Shown one piece after another: positions 32,109-40,975 of a stretch of DNA of 64,000 nt. Source of the stretch: UBA1723 sp045629285 (lineage in GTDB: Bacteria; Bacteroidota; Bacteroidia; Bacteroidales; Paludibacteraceae); the NCBI GenBank assembly GCA_045629285.1, contig JAZQQY010000029.1:124001-188000 (forward strand). Reading direction: 5' to 3'. The number at the start of each line of letters is the position of its first letter. Within the stretch, counting starts at the first letter, position 1. Below the pieces are notes generated by a model that made no database searches, was not told the DNA's origin, and saw nothing but the letters and a program-made list of their open reading frames with translations. Both the position numbers and the translations under genes were made by a program.

Positions 32109-33623
32109 TTACATCTGATGCTCTTTTCTCAAAAGATCGTTCACTGTCTTAACAGGGTTGAATGTATCAACAGGAACCTCCACGAAAATTGTGTTCCAAT
32201 CGCTCATTGCACCGTTCCATAGGCCAGGAAGTTCAAGCGCCTTCAATGCCTTACCATCCTTGCTCTTGCTTGAAATGAAACCTGTATTAGGGTCAACAAA
32301 CTTAGTCAAGTCGTACTTGTCTCCCTTATAATCCTTAACACCACAAACAATATCGACTGGATTGAAGTGAGTAGCTTCCTTGAAGATCACCATCTGCTGT
32401 TCATCGTTTTTGTCAAACTGAGCGCTTTCAAGCACCTGTAGCGACTGACTACCGTCCGGATTGACAGCAACGTAAGGTCCACCACCTGGTTCACCTTCAT
32501 TTCTCACCATTCCACATACGCGGATAGGACGGTCAAGCTTCTTCTTCAAGTATTCGATCTTATTTGCCAAATGAAGAGTGCAATCTGCTGCGTCTACATG
32601 AAGTTTTTCAGAAACAAACTTTTCAATCTCATCCAACTCCTTATCGCTTACATTTCCACTGTTCAACTTTCTCAAATACTTGAACATTTTCTCCTGATAT
32701 TCAACAAGCACGCCTGCCAACATAGCCTTATATTCGACAGTAGGCTGTTTCAATGCATCCGGCACTACATTATCAATATTCTTGATAAAGATCACCTCGG
32801 AATCGATGTCGTTCAAATTCTGAATCAATGCACCGTGTCCACCTGGGCGGAATACCATCTTTCCATTGCTTGAACGGAAAGGTTCGTTATTCTCGTCAGC
32901 AGCAACAGTATCTGTGCTATGACGCTGTACGGAGAACGTAACGTCGTACTGAACACCGAAATTATATTCGTAGTCAGCAACCTTTTCAGACAACAATCTG
33001 TTGAAATATGTAAGGTGGTCCTCAGACACAGTGAAATGCAAACGAACAATACCATTCTTATTCTTCGCATACATCGCTCCTTCTGCCAAATGCTCTTCAA
33101 ATGCAGTACGAACGCCCTTATCATTTTTATGGAACTGAATCAAACCCTTTGGCAAGAATCTATAGTTCAATCCATTCTGCTCTAGCAACGCATCTAGGAC
33201 ATTAGAATAACGCTTCTCTGTAAGTAAACGCATAACATTCTTTCCGTCGTTCTTCAAGCAAACCTTGTTAAGCTGCTCATAAAAAGCAAACTTCTGGATT
33301 TCGCTAATAAACTTCTGCTCAAACTCAGTCTGAGGCTCCCCTCCTCTATCTCTGAACTCAAACAAGTCCTTAAACATACGACTTGCAGCGCCAGAGGCAG
33401 GAGTAAATTTCAACACATCGTGACCGGCAGCCAAATAGTCTCTCCAAACAGAAATGTATTTGTCCTTCTCTTTGTCAGACAAATGCAAAATTCCGTCCTC
33501 AACTGTGGCAGCACACACAACTTTCAAAAACGGGAATCCCTTCTTGAAACATTCCAACTGTTCAAAAAGCTTTTCTTCTGAAATTCCCATCTGTTTCAGC
33601 AAGTCCAAATCATCCTGTGTCAT
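32109..33623 (-). CDS. DUF4301 family protein
   Basis: 504-residue soluble protein of a family almost confined to Bacteroidota, function not established. Landmarks: TPASGAASRMFKDLFEF near residue 80, LPKGLIQFHKNDKGVRTAFE, FRPGGHGALIQNLNDID, IFIKNIDNVVPD, and CGMVRNEGEPGGGPYVAV. GHGALIQNLN and IKNIDNV resemble elements of UDP-sugar pyrophosphorylases, and PASGAASRM resembles a phosphate loop, so a nucleotide-sugar-type activity is a reasonable guess but unproven. It is monocistronic with its own promoter (33686-33693) and terminator. Confidence 0.88.
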   Translation of the reverse strand: MTQDDLDLLKQMGISEEKLFEQLECFKKGFPFLKVVCAATVEDGILHLSDKEKDKYISVWRDYLAAGHDVLKFTPASGAASRMFKDLFEFRDRGGEPQTEFEQKFISEIQKFAFYEQLNKVCLKNDGKNVMRLLTEKRYSNVLDALLEQNGLNYRFLPKGLIQFHKNDKGVRTAFEEHLAEGAMYAKNKNGIVRLHFTVSEDHLTYFNRLLSEKVADYEYNFGVQYDVTFSVQRHSTDTVAADENNEPFRSSNGKMVFRPGGHGALIQNLNDIDSEVIFIKNIDNVVPDALKQPTVEYKAMLAGVLVEYQEKMFKYLRKLNSGNVSDKELDEIEKFVSEKLHVDAADCTLHLANKIEYLKKKLDRPIRVCGMVRNEGEPGGGPYVAVNPDGSQSLQVLESAQFDKNDEQQMVIFKEATHFNPVDIVCGVKDYKGDKYDLTKFVDPNTGFISSKSKDGKALKALELPGLWNGAMSDWNTIFVEVPVDTFNPVKTVNDLLRKEHQM

Positions 33624-33685
33624 ATCCTAAATTTTTGCGTATCCTTAATCTGTGTCCTAAAATTAAATCTAATTCACGAACATTG

Positions 33686-33693
33686 CAAAGGTA
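33686..33693 (-). promoter_or_regulatory. -7 promoter element of the DUF4301 gene
   Basis: TACCTTTG on the minus strand; the leader would be about 55-60 bases. Confidence 0.65.
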
Positions 33694-33997
33694 TAAGAGA
33701 AAAAGCTAATAAAAAAGTTTTCACGAACAAATAAACAGTGATACTCGGTAAGTTTTAACATTTTTTAATGTATAAATTTTCAACCACGATTTTTGTTATC
33801 TATTTTAAAAAAAACATAAAATCCATCCATAAATATAAAAAACAAGCACCTCTATTCCCATAGAAATGCTTGGATAATTAATCACATAAAACGAACTGAA
33901 ATATTACTATTTAATTTTGTCTAGTAAAAGACGGTGCGAATATAAGCATTATTTCAATTCAACATTCAAGATTTTTGTATAAAAATTGATTTTATGC

Positions 33998-34005
33998 TAT
34001 ATTTG
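33998..34005 (+). promoter_or_regulatory. -7 promoter element of the amidase/GT cluster
   Basis: TATATTTG. It lies downstream of an apparent TTG start at 33986, so it decides that translation begins at the GTG at 34031. Confidence 0.7.
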
Positions 34006-34030
34006 CACACATATATTAAGAAAGTTAGAC

Positions 34031-37000
34031 GTGACACGACGATTATACACATTTTTTTTATCACTAGCTGTATGTCTAAACTTAGCGGCACAGAAAACGG
34101 ATGTTGCAATCAACAGTTCGCTAGACAGTGTCTTTGCTTGGTTTAGGGAATGCAACAACCCGACGTTGAAATTCGGAACGCTTAAAGTCGACAACTATAG
34201 TGTGAGTATGCGCGACTCGTTGATCCAGATTTCACTGAGCAAACCATTTAAAAATGTCAATTTGAGGGAGGAGGCTATCAAGGCATTGAAAGATAGTATC
34301 AGTGTGAATTTGCCTGCTCCATACACTAACTACGACGTGGAGCTGTACATCTCCTCAAGAAGCATTTACGATTACGTGCCAAACGTGATGCGCAAGGAGA
34401 CAAAAAAGGATAATTCACGTATACTAAACCTTAAAAAGGCTCCTGAATTAAGAAATGTGGTCACAAAGGTAGATGCTCCATGCACTCCATCAGCAGGGTT
34501 GCAAGGTCGTCACATCGCTCTTTGGGCAAGCCACGGTTACTATTTCGAACCGTCACAAAACTTATGGATCCTTCAACGTCCTCGTCTTTGGGGAATTTCC
34601 GAAGACACTTATACTCCATCAGTCGTTTTGCCTTATTTGATCCCGATGTTGGAAAATGCAGGAGCAAATGTGTTCTACCCTAGAGAAAGAGATGTCCAGA
34701 AGAATGAGGTGATCGTAGATTATGAAAGTGCAAAAGAATCCGAATATGTAGAGGAAAACGCACGCCGTGCAAAATGGCACACTCCAGAAAAGGGAGATAC
34801 TGTAGGCTACGCTCAAAAGAAAAAGGTCTATCGTCATGGAGACAATCCTTTTGCCGACGGTTCGTATCGACTAATCCGCTCCCATCCGAATGGTTCTGCT
34901 TACACTGATTGGATTCCAGAAATCCCAGAAGAGGGTGAATATGCAGTATATATATCCTATAAGAGTTTGCCTAAAAGTGCCGACGACGCTCACTATACAG
35001 TCTACCACACAGGTGGCGAGACAGAATTTGTCGTAGACCAGACTAAGGGAAGCAACACTTGGATATACCTGGGAACATTCAAATTCAAAGCTGGCTCAAA
35101 TCCACAAATCGGCAAGGTCCGCCTTACTAGCCAAAGTGTTGAGAAGGGCAAACTTATCACTGCCGATGCCGTGAAATTCGGTGGTGGAGTTGGTTGCGTG
35201 GAGAGAAGCATCGCACCTGTTGAAGGTGCTCCTGAACCTTTCTTCTACACAAGTGAAAAGCCTAAGTATCTGGAGTGTGCCCGCTATTGGTTGCAGATGG
35301 CTGGATTCTCCGACAGTGTTTACTGCGGACAAAGCAACGAATACAAAACCGACTATATGAGCCGTGCCATTTGGGTAAACGCTCTATCCGGAGGCTCTCA
35401 TCTCAATACAAAGACTAAAGGCAAAGGGGTGCCTATCGATTTGGCAATGGCGCTTCACACTGATGCCGGAGTCGACTCGATGACAATCGGGACATTGGCG
35501 ATTTTCCTTACAAGCGATATGGGGAAAACGGAGTACCCTACCGGACTATCCCGTATGGCTTCACGTGATTTTGCCGACATGATACAGACTCAGGTAGTGG
35601 ACGACATAAAAAAAATATACTGTCCGGATTGGCATAACCGCGGTTTGAGAGACGAGGCATACTACGAAGCCAGAGTCCCAGAAGTACCTACGATGTTGCT
35701 TGAACTTTTGTCGCACCAGAACTTCGAGGACATGAAGTATGCGCACGATCCTGAGTTCAAATTCACAGTAGCCCGTTCCATTTATAAAGCAGTGACAAGA
35801 TTCATTGCCAACACCAATAATATAGAGGACTACGAATTCACTCCGCTTGCTCCGTCGCATTTTGCCATTGATTTCAATGGAGATAAGATCAACCTTTCTT
35901 GGAAGCCGACTAAAGATACTTTGGAGCCATCGGTTTCTACCGACGGATACATCCTTTACACTGCAATCGGAGACAACGGATTCAACAACGGAATATATTT
36001 GGAGGAGAACAAATACTCTATGGAGCTACACAAAGACTCCATATACAGATTCAAAGTGACTGCAGTAAACAGAGGCGGTGAAAGTTTCCCTTCCGAAATT
36101 CTTTCCGCAAGCATAGCTTCCAAAGAAAAAGGAAGAGTGTTGATCGTAAATGGATTCAACCGTGTGTCGGCTCCTGAATTCTACGAGGATTCTCTATTCG
36201 GAGGATTCGTAGACAGCAATGATCCCGGAGTGCCATATATAAGAGACATTTCAAAGACCGGCAGTCAGACCGATTTCACAAAGAGTTCGCAATACCTTTC
36301 AAACGACCAACCTGGATTCGGAGCATGTGAGAAAAACTTGGAAGGACAGATTATCGCAGGAAACACATTCAACTATCCTTACATCCACGGCAAAGCTCTG
36401 AAGGCATTAGGATTCAGTTTTGTTTCCATGAGCGACGAAGCGTTTGAGACTCACAGCAATGTCGACAAGACCCATTTCTGCATGGTAGACTATATTCTTG
36501 GAATGGAGAAGGAGACAAAATGCGGCATTCAGAAACGTTATAACGTATTGAATTATCCGACAAGAAAGAAATTGTCTAAGTATTTGATATCAGGAGGCAA
36601 CCTATTCATTTCGGGAGCTTACTTGATGTCGGAGTTGGAATTGACTAAGATCGAATATCCGTCCGTAGCAAAATTTGCTCATGAAGTGTTGGGAGTTAAG
36701 CTTAAGTCAGCCACAGCTCCAGAGGGAATGCAACTAAGCCAGATCCAAAGTTCGTTCAGCATAAAGAACGACTTCAAACATAGCTATAAGTTCAACAACG
36801 GACCTAGCGATCGCCAGTACACAGTAGCGTCGCCAAACATTCTTGACAAAGGAAATCCAAACGCATTCGTAGTGTTCAGATATCTTGAGAATGCGGAACC
36901 GGCTGCTATCGGTCAGAAAGGCAAACTAAATACGCTCATCAGCGCTGTGCCATTCGAAAGCATAGATGAAGAGGAGCAAAACTTATTCATGAAGGAACTT

Positions 37001-37126
37001 GCGACCTTCTTCGGATTGATTGGAGACAAGAAAAGCACTGCAAAAACAGCAGCTAAGAAGTCTACAACAGTAAAGAAAAAGGCTTCAGCCAAGAAGACTA
37101 CACCAAAAAAAGCGACAAAAAAGTAA
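34031..37126 (+). CDS. secreted amidase with inserted golvesin-like domain, FN3 and Lys-rich tail
   Basis: 1031 residues from GTG 34031, which gives a clean signal peptide (MTRRLYTFFLSLAVCLNLAA). The Amidase_3-like fold appears split: the first zinc His is H168 (WASHGYYFEP), then a golvesin-like beta domain (about 280-390: DWIPEIPEEGEYAVYISYKS, ADAVKFGGG), then the remaining catalytic part with H476 (ALHTDAG) and E558 (TMLLELLSH). An FN3 domain (about 610-705) and an unrecognised Rossmann-like segment (GRVLIVNGFNRV) follow. The last ~34 residues are Lys/Ala/Thr-rich like a histone H1 tail. Homologues are often auto-named xanthan lyase, which the sequence does not support. First gene of a five-gene cluster. 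Confidence 0.8.
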   Translation: MTRRLYTFFLSLAVCLNLAAQKTDVAINSSLDSVFAWFRECNNPTLKFGTLKVDNYSVSMRDSLIQISLSKPFKNVNLREEAIKALKDSISVNLPAPYTNYDVELYISSRSIYDYVPNVMRKETKKDNSRILNLKKAPELRNVVTKVDAPCTPSAGLQGRHIALWASHGYYFEPSQNLWILQRPRLWGISEDTYTPSVVLPYLIPMLENAGANVFYPRERDVQKNEVIVDYESAKESEYVEENARRAKWHTPEKGDTVGYAQKKKVYRHGDNPFADGSYRLIRSHPNGSAYTDWIPEIPEEGEYAVYISYKSLPKSADDAHYTVYHTGGETEFVVDQTKGSNTWIYLGTFKFKAGSNPQIGKVRLTSQSVEKGKLITADAVKFGGGVGCVERSIAPVEGAPEPFFYTSEKPKYLECARYWLQMAGFSDSVYCGQSNEYKTDYMSRAIWVNALSGGSHLNTKTKGKGVPIDLAMALHTDAGVDSMTIGTLAIFLTSDMGKTEYPTGLSRMASRDFADMIQTQVVDDIKKIYCPDWHNRGLRDEAYYEARVPEVPTMLLELLSHQNFEDMKYAHDPEFKFTVARSIYKAVTRFIANTNNIEDYEFTPLAPSHFAIDFNGDKINLSWKPTKDTLEPSVSTDGYILYTAIGDNGFNNGIYLEENKYSMELHKDSIYRFKVTAVNRGGESFPSEILSASIASKEKGRVLIVNGFNRVSAPEFYEDSLFGGFVDSNDPGVPYIRDISKTGSQTDFTKSSQYLSNDQPGFGACEKNLEGQIIAGNTFNYPYIHGKALKALGFSFVSMSDEAFETHSNVDKTHFCMVDYILGMEKETKCGIQKRYNVLNYPTRKKLSKYLISGGNLFISGAYLMSELELTKIEYPSVAKFAHEVLGVKLKSATAPEGMQLSQIQSSFSIKNDFKHSYKFNNGPSDRQYTVASPNILDKGNPNAFVVFRYLENAEPAAIGQKGKLNTLISAVPFESIDEEEQNLFMKELATFFGLIGDKKSTAKTAAKKSTTVKKKASAKKTTPKKATKK

Positions 37127-37127
37127 C

Positions 37128-38576
37128 ATGAAAATATATGTATATACTGAATTTGTAGACGAAAGTGTCAGCAACAGATTCAACGGAAAAAACACTGCAG
37201 ACGCAGACTACATACTACTTGACAAAGTGGAGAATGCCGAACACATCCTTGGCAGCAGCCGTTCGGTGTGGCAGGTTTCTCAGGCTTTGAAAAAAGCTAA
37301 CTTCGGTACGGATGACTATTTAATGCTGATTACTCGCAATGTGGATTGCAAGTTCATCAACGGAGGCGAGAGCGAATTCGCGTTCGCTGCATCATACACA
37401 GGTCGTACATGCGTTTACTCAGACTATATCACAATCACCGACGGTGAGGCTCACAATACTCCGGTAATAGCTCCGCAGATAGGAAGCGTAAGAGAAGACT
37501 TCAACATGGGAAGCATCGTTCTTTACAAGGCTTCCGAATGGGTTAAGGCTAGTGAGAAGATGGCCGACGACTACGACTACGCTGCATACTATTTCATGCG
37601 TCTGATGCTTTGTCAGAACGGCGACACATACCAGATCCGCCAGACTTTGTATCAAGAGAGTGAACTAGATTGCCGTAGTGCGGAAGACAAGCAGTTCGAC
37701 TATGTAAACCCGAACAATGAGCTTAAGCAGCTTGAGATGCAACGTGCATACCTAGAGTATTCTAAGATTTGTGGTGTATACATTGACTACGATCATACAA
37801 ACAGAATCAAGATAGAGACCACAGATTACGCAGAACACTACAGATTCAAAGTGTCTGTGATCATTCCAGTCAGAAACAGAGAAAAGACAATCGAGGATGC
37901 AGTGAAATCGGCACTAAACCAAAAACTTAAAAACGGCAAGGTTAATGTGATTGTAGTCGACAATTTTTCTACAGATAAGACTACAGACAAGCTAATCAAA
38001 CTTGCTAACGAGAACAACCGTCTTTACCATATATTCCCATCGCGTACAGATCTTGGAATCGGCGGTTGCTGGATGGAAGCCGTACGCCATGAATCATGTG
38101 GACTTTATTGCGTTCAGCTTGACAGCGACGACGTTTATCAGGACGAGAATACATTACAGAAAATTGTAGAGACATTCGAGAAAGAGAAATGTGCAATGGT
38201 AATCGGCTCTTACTCATTGACCGATTTCGACCTCAACCCTATCCCACCAGGATTGATCGCCCACAAAGAGTGGACTGACAAAGAGGGGCCGAACAACGCT
38301 GTCCGAATCAACGGACTCGGCGCACCACGTGCATTCTTCACTCCTGTATTAGTTGAGATTCCGATTCCAAACGCTAGCTACGGAGAAGATTACGCAGTTG
38401 GACTGCAGATGTCGAAAAAATATAAGATCGGCAGAATCTACGACAGCCTTTACTGTTGCCGCAGATGGGGAGGAAACTCCGACTCTTCACTATCAGTGGA
38501 AAAGATCAACGCCAACAACAACTACAAGGATTCTATCCGTACGATAGAGATGCTGTCAAGAGGTTTTAACAAATAA
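37128..38576 (+). CDS. two-part family 2 glycosyltransferase
   Basis: 482 residues. The C-terminal half (about 244-470) is a GT-A family 2 transferase: FKVSVIIPVRNREKTIEDAV, VVDNFSTDKTTDKL and the metal-binding QLDSDD, plus an ED pair in YGEDYAVGLQ. The N-terminal half (1-240) is unusual, with LLDKVENAEHILG and a VYSDYITITDG segment resembling the YSDY motif of GT-A folds, perhaps a degenerate second transferase domain. It is cytosolic with no membrane helix. It starts one base after the amidase stop codon. Sugar donor and acceptor are unknown. Confidence 0.82.
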   Translation: MKIYVYTEFVDESVSNRFNGKNTADADYILLDKVENAEHILGSSRSVWQVSQALKKANFGTDDYLMLITRNVDCKFINGGESEFAFAASYTGRTCVYSDYITITDGEAHNTPVIAPQIGSVREDFNMGSIVLYKASEWVKASEKMADDYDYAAYYFMRLMLCQNGDTYQIRQTLYQESELDCRSAEDKQFDYVNPNNELKQLEMQRAYLEYSKICGVYIDYDHTNRIKIETTDYAEHYRFKVSVIIPVRNREKTIEDAVKSALNQKLKNGKVNVIVVDNFSTDKTTDKLIKLANENNRLYHIFPSRTDLGIGGCWMEAVRHESCGLYCVQLDSDDVYQDENTLQKIVETFEKEKCAMVIGSYSLTDFDLNPIPPGLIAHKEWTDKEGPNNAVRINGLGAPRAFFTPVLVEIPIPNASYGEDYAVGLQMSKKYKIGRIYDSLYCCRRWGGNSDSSLSVEKINANNNYKDSIRTIEMLSRGFNK

Positions 38577-38587
38577 ATGATTAGGCC

Positions 38588-40108
38588 ATGGAAATCGAAA
38601 ACATCAACATATCGCTAATATTCTATGCCGCATTCCGCAACCAGGCATGCGAAGAAAAGTTCCAGGAACTGATCAAAGAGGTTAATCTTTCATCCGACGT
38701 GATGATTGGCGGTAAACCTTACAACGCCAACTTCACTTCTACAATCATAAAACTTGATTTCCCTAATTTCAACTCAAACAGAAAGAGAAAGGAAAACATC
38801 ATATATATCGACCGAGACTGCAATGCCAACGAAAAGATGGATGGCAGTGTCATCGATGCAATCATGGCTTCCCCAGAAACAGACTATGTGAGGGGTGTTA
38901 AACCAGAAAGCAAACATTACGCAATCTTCTTCAGTCGATTGACAGACTACAACGTCAACCCCAGCGAGTTGTCGGAATTGATCCGTGTTATGGTTGAGAC
39001 AGACGCTATCGTCACTTACTCCGACTATAGTAAAGTGGTGAACGGACGCAGAGTCAGAATGCGTCTTGCCAACCCAACTACAGGAATGTCCGTTTGCGAC
39101 AGAGACTTCGGTTCTGTGTTCGGAATCAATTGTGAGAGATACGATGAATTCCTGCAAAGCACTAGTTTCATGGAGTTGGAACGCATGATATTCAATATTT
39201 CATTCGCCAACCGTGGAGAGATCGTACACATCTGCGACTCACTTTATGATGAGGTTTATCTTCCTGGTTACGAAAATGTCATCAACAACGAAAAGTTCTC
39301 ATCAACAAAGCTAGCAGACTTTGCCATGAATATTCACTTCGACATGGCACGTATGAATGCGACAATTCCGTCGGACCAGATTAAAGAGATCGAGAGCATA
39401 GCCAACATTGTAGAAAAAGAGGAGAAACCAAAAGTCCTTGTCCTTTTGCTTGGCGATGAGTATACAAAAGAGGATGACGAATTGAACGTACACAGATTCG
39501 GACAAAAACGCAAGATCGGAGCCGAGTTGAAAAGATACTATGGCGACGATGCAGTTGATGTTAGACTTAAGGAAGCTCATTTTGTCTACACCGGCTACCC
39601 TACTTACGAGACAGAATATAATCTGCCACTTGACTTGGTACAGCTTGCTGACATCGTTATCGAGATTCAATACAACACATTGATAAAAGCAGCTGATATC
39701 CGCTATATCGTAAAACGTATGGCGGAAACAAAGGCAGGAATGGTACTTTCAATCCATCCGGATATGGAGCTTTTCTCAAAAGCCGACGCAATGCATCTAG
39801 GCGACGCAATGCCACAATGTTGCTTGAGCGGACTATACAGATTTGTTGACAGAGCATTCGCAACTACAGCATTCATGGAGTCAAGAATGCGTCTTACTGC
39901 AGCAATGCCACGTTATGAGAACTTCTTGGACATGGCACAAAAGTTTAAGACTGTAGTGCTACAGAAATACATGTCGACAGAATCAGAAATTGATGAGAAG
40001 ACAAATATCATCCACAATGCAGACCTACAATTCAAGAGTCAGACAGAAGAGGCAGCATTACTTGAAAGAGAGATGTTCCACCGTCAATTGCTAGTTGAGA
40101 AAAAGTAA
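38588..40108 (+). CDS. uncharacterised protein with degenerate GT-A-like N-terminus
   Basis: 506 residues, not assigned to a family. The N-terminal half (about 5-235) includes ETDAIVTYSDYSKVVNGRRV and DRDFGSVFGINCERYDEF, which line up with VYSDYITITDGE and EDFNMGSIVLYKASEW in the preceding glycosyltransferase, so the two probably share a domain. The C-terminal half (about 280-480) has alternating strands and helices (PKVLVLLLGDEYTKEDDEL, AGMVLSIHPDMELF), perhaps a second Rossmann-like domain. Soluble, with no signal. Spacing of 11 bases before and 6 after places it firmly in the cluster. Confidence 0.72.
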   Translation: MEIENINISLIFYAAFRNQACEEKFQELIKEVNLSSDVMIGGKPYNANFTSTIIKLDFPNFNSNRKRKENIIYIDRDCNANEKMDGSVIDAIMASPETDYVRGVKPESKHYAIFFSRLTDYNVNPSELSELIRVMVETDAIVTYSDYSKVVNGRRVRMRLANPTTGMSVCDRDFGSVFGINCERYDEFLQSTSFMELERMIFNISFANRGEIVHICDSLYDEVYLPGYENVINNEKFSSTKLADFAMNIHFDMARMNATIPSDQIKEIESIANIVEKEEKPKVLVLLLGDEYTKEDDELNVHRFGQKRKIGAELKRYYGDDAVDVRLKEAHFVYTGYPTYETEYNLPLDLVQLADIVIEIQYNTLIKAADIRYIVKRMAETKAGMVLSIHPDMELFSKADAMHLGDAMPQCCLSGLYRFVDRAFATTAFMESRMRLTAAMPRYENFLDMAQKFKTVVLQKYMSTESEIDEKTNIIHNADLQFKSQTEEAALLEREMFHRQLLVEKK

Positions 40109-40114
40109 GAGAAT

Positions 40115-40948
40115 ATGAGCGAAATTCAGAAGAAGGTTTACGACAGACTTATTCCGACAAACGAAAGTCTTGAAGTTTTGACAAAGACATTCATCGTAGA
40201 CGGCTACAAGATTGTGGCGCAACACAATCCTGCAAGAGCCGTATCGTCTGGAGCTAAGTTGGATAAGGCGACAATAGCTAAACGCAAATGTTTTCTTTGC
40301 GAGGAGAACCGTCCTGTTGACCAGCCGAGCGTGAGATACAACGAGAATTTTGAGATACTTAAGAATCCGTTCCCTGTATTGATAAATCATCTTACAATTC
40401 CATTGCTACGTCACGAACAGCAGCAGATACTTCCCCATTTCGCCTCTATGCTTGACTTGAGCAAAGATCTGCCAGACTTCACCCTACTTTACAACGGACC
40501 CAAAAGCGGTGCATCGGCGCCAGATCACATGCATTTCCAAGCTGTCAAAAATGGTTTGATGCCTATTGATGAGAAACCACTGTCGGAATTTGATATTGTC
40601 GACGGAGAGATTCGCAACTTCGGCAGAAAATGTTTTGTATTCGAAGGATCAGACAAAGACACCATCTGCAAACAATTTACCGATTTATATAACAAGTTGA
40701 CTATCAAGGACGACGAGTGGGAACCGAGAATGAATATAGTGGCTCACTACATCACGTCGACAAAAACTTGGAATGTGTGGGTGTTTGCAAGAGAAAAACA
40801 TCGCCCATCATACTACGAGCAAGGTAAAATGATCAGTCCGGGAGTAATTGACATGGCTGGTGTATTGGTTCTTCCAAAACCGGATGATTACAACAACATC
40901 GACGAAAATATGATCCGTCAGACTTATAAAGAAGTTTCGATAAAATAA
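40115..40948 (+). CDS. DUF4922 protein, HIT/GalT-like nucleotidylyltransferase
   Basis: 277-residue cytosolic protein. It carries the HxHxQ active site of the GalT/Apa2/VTC2 branch of the HIT superfamily at H138-M-H140-F-Q142 (APDHMHFQA), a CFLC pair (C59, C62) that could bind zinc, and NPFPVLINHLTIPLLRH, the standard strand leading to the substrate pocket. Such enzymes move or phosphorolyse nucleoside monophosphate groups on sugar or dinucleotide phosphates. In this cluster it would supply or recycle the nucleotide sugar for the GT2. It starts six bases after the previous gene. Confidence 0.83.
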   Translation: MSEIQKKVYDRLIPTNESLEVLTKTFIVDGYKIVAQHNPARAVSSGAKLDKATIAKRKCFLCEENRPVDQPSVRYNENFEILKNPFPVLINHLTIPLLRHEQQQILPHFASMLDLSKDLPDFTLLYNGPKSGASAPDHMHFQAVKNGLMPIDEKPLSEFDIVDGEIRNFGRKCFVFEGSDKDTICKQFTDLYNKLTIKDDEWEPRMNIVAHYITSTKTWNVWVFAREKHRPSYYEQGKMISPGVIDMAGVLVLPKPDDYNNIDENMIRQTYKEVSIK

Positions 40949-40975
40949 GAATTAAGAGGTAAAAGATAATGCTAT

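Larger units (their letters stand above)
33624..34030. other. divergent intergenic region, AT-rich
   Basis: About 400 bases between the minus-strand DUF4301 gene and the plus-strand amidase gene. It holds a promoter for each (33686-33693 minus, 33998-34005 plus) and, between them, roughly 300 bases of very AT-rich sequence with no open frame, stable hairpin or repeat that I recognise. Confidence 0.6.

Noticed and set aside
33986..34030. TTG start of the large amidase frame at 33986
   Set aside because: The -7 box at 33998-34005 lies inside this extension and the signal peptide begins at the GTG at 34031.
34031..37126. The common automatic name xanthan lyase for the large amidase-type protein
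   Set aside because: Its catalytic residues (His, His, Glu) and fold markers fit a zinc amidase; no polysaccharide lyase domain is seen.
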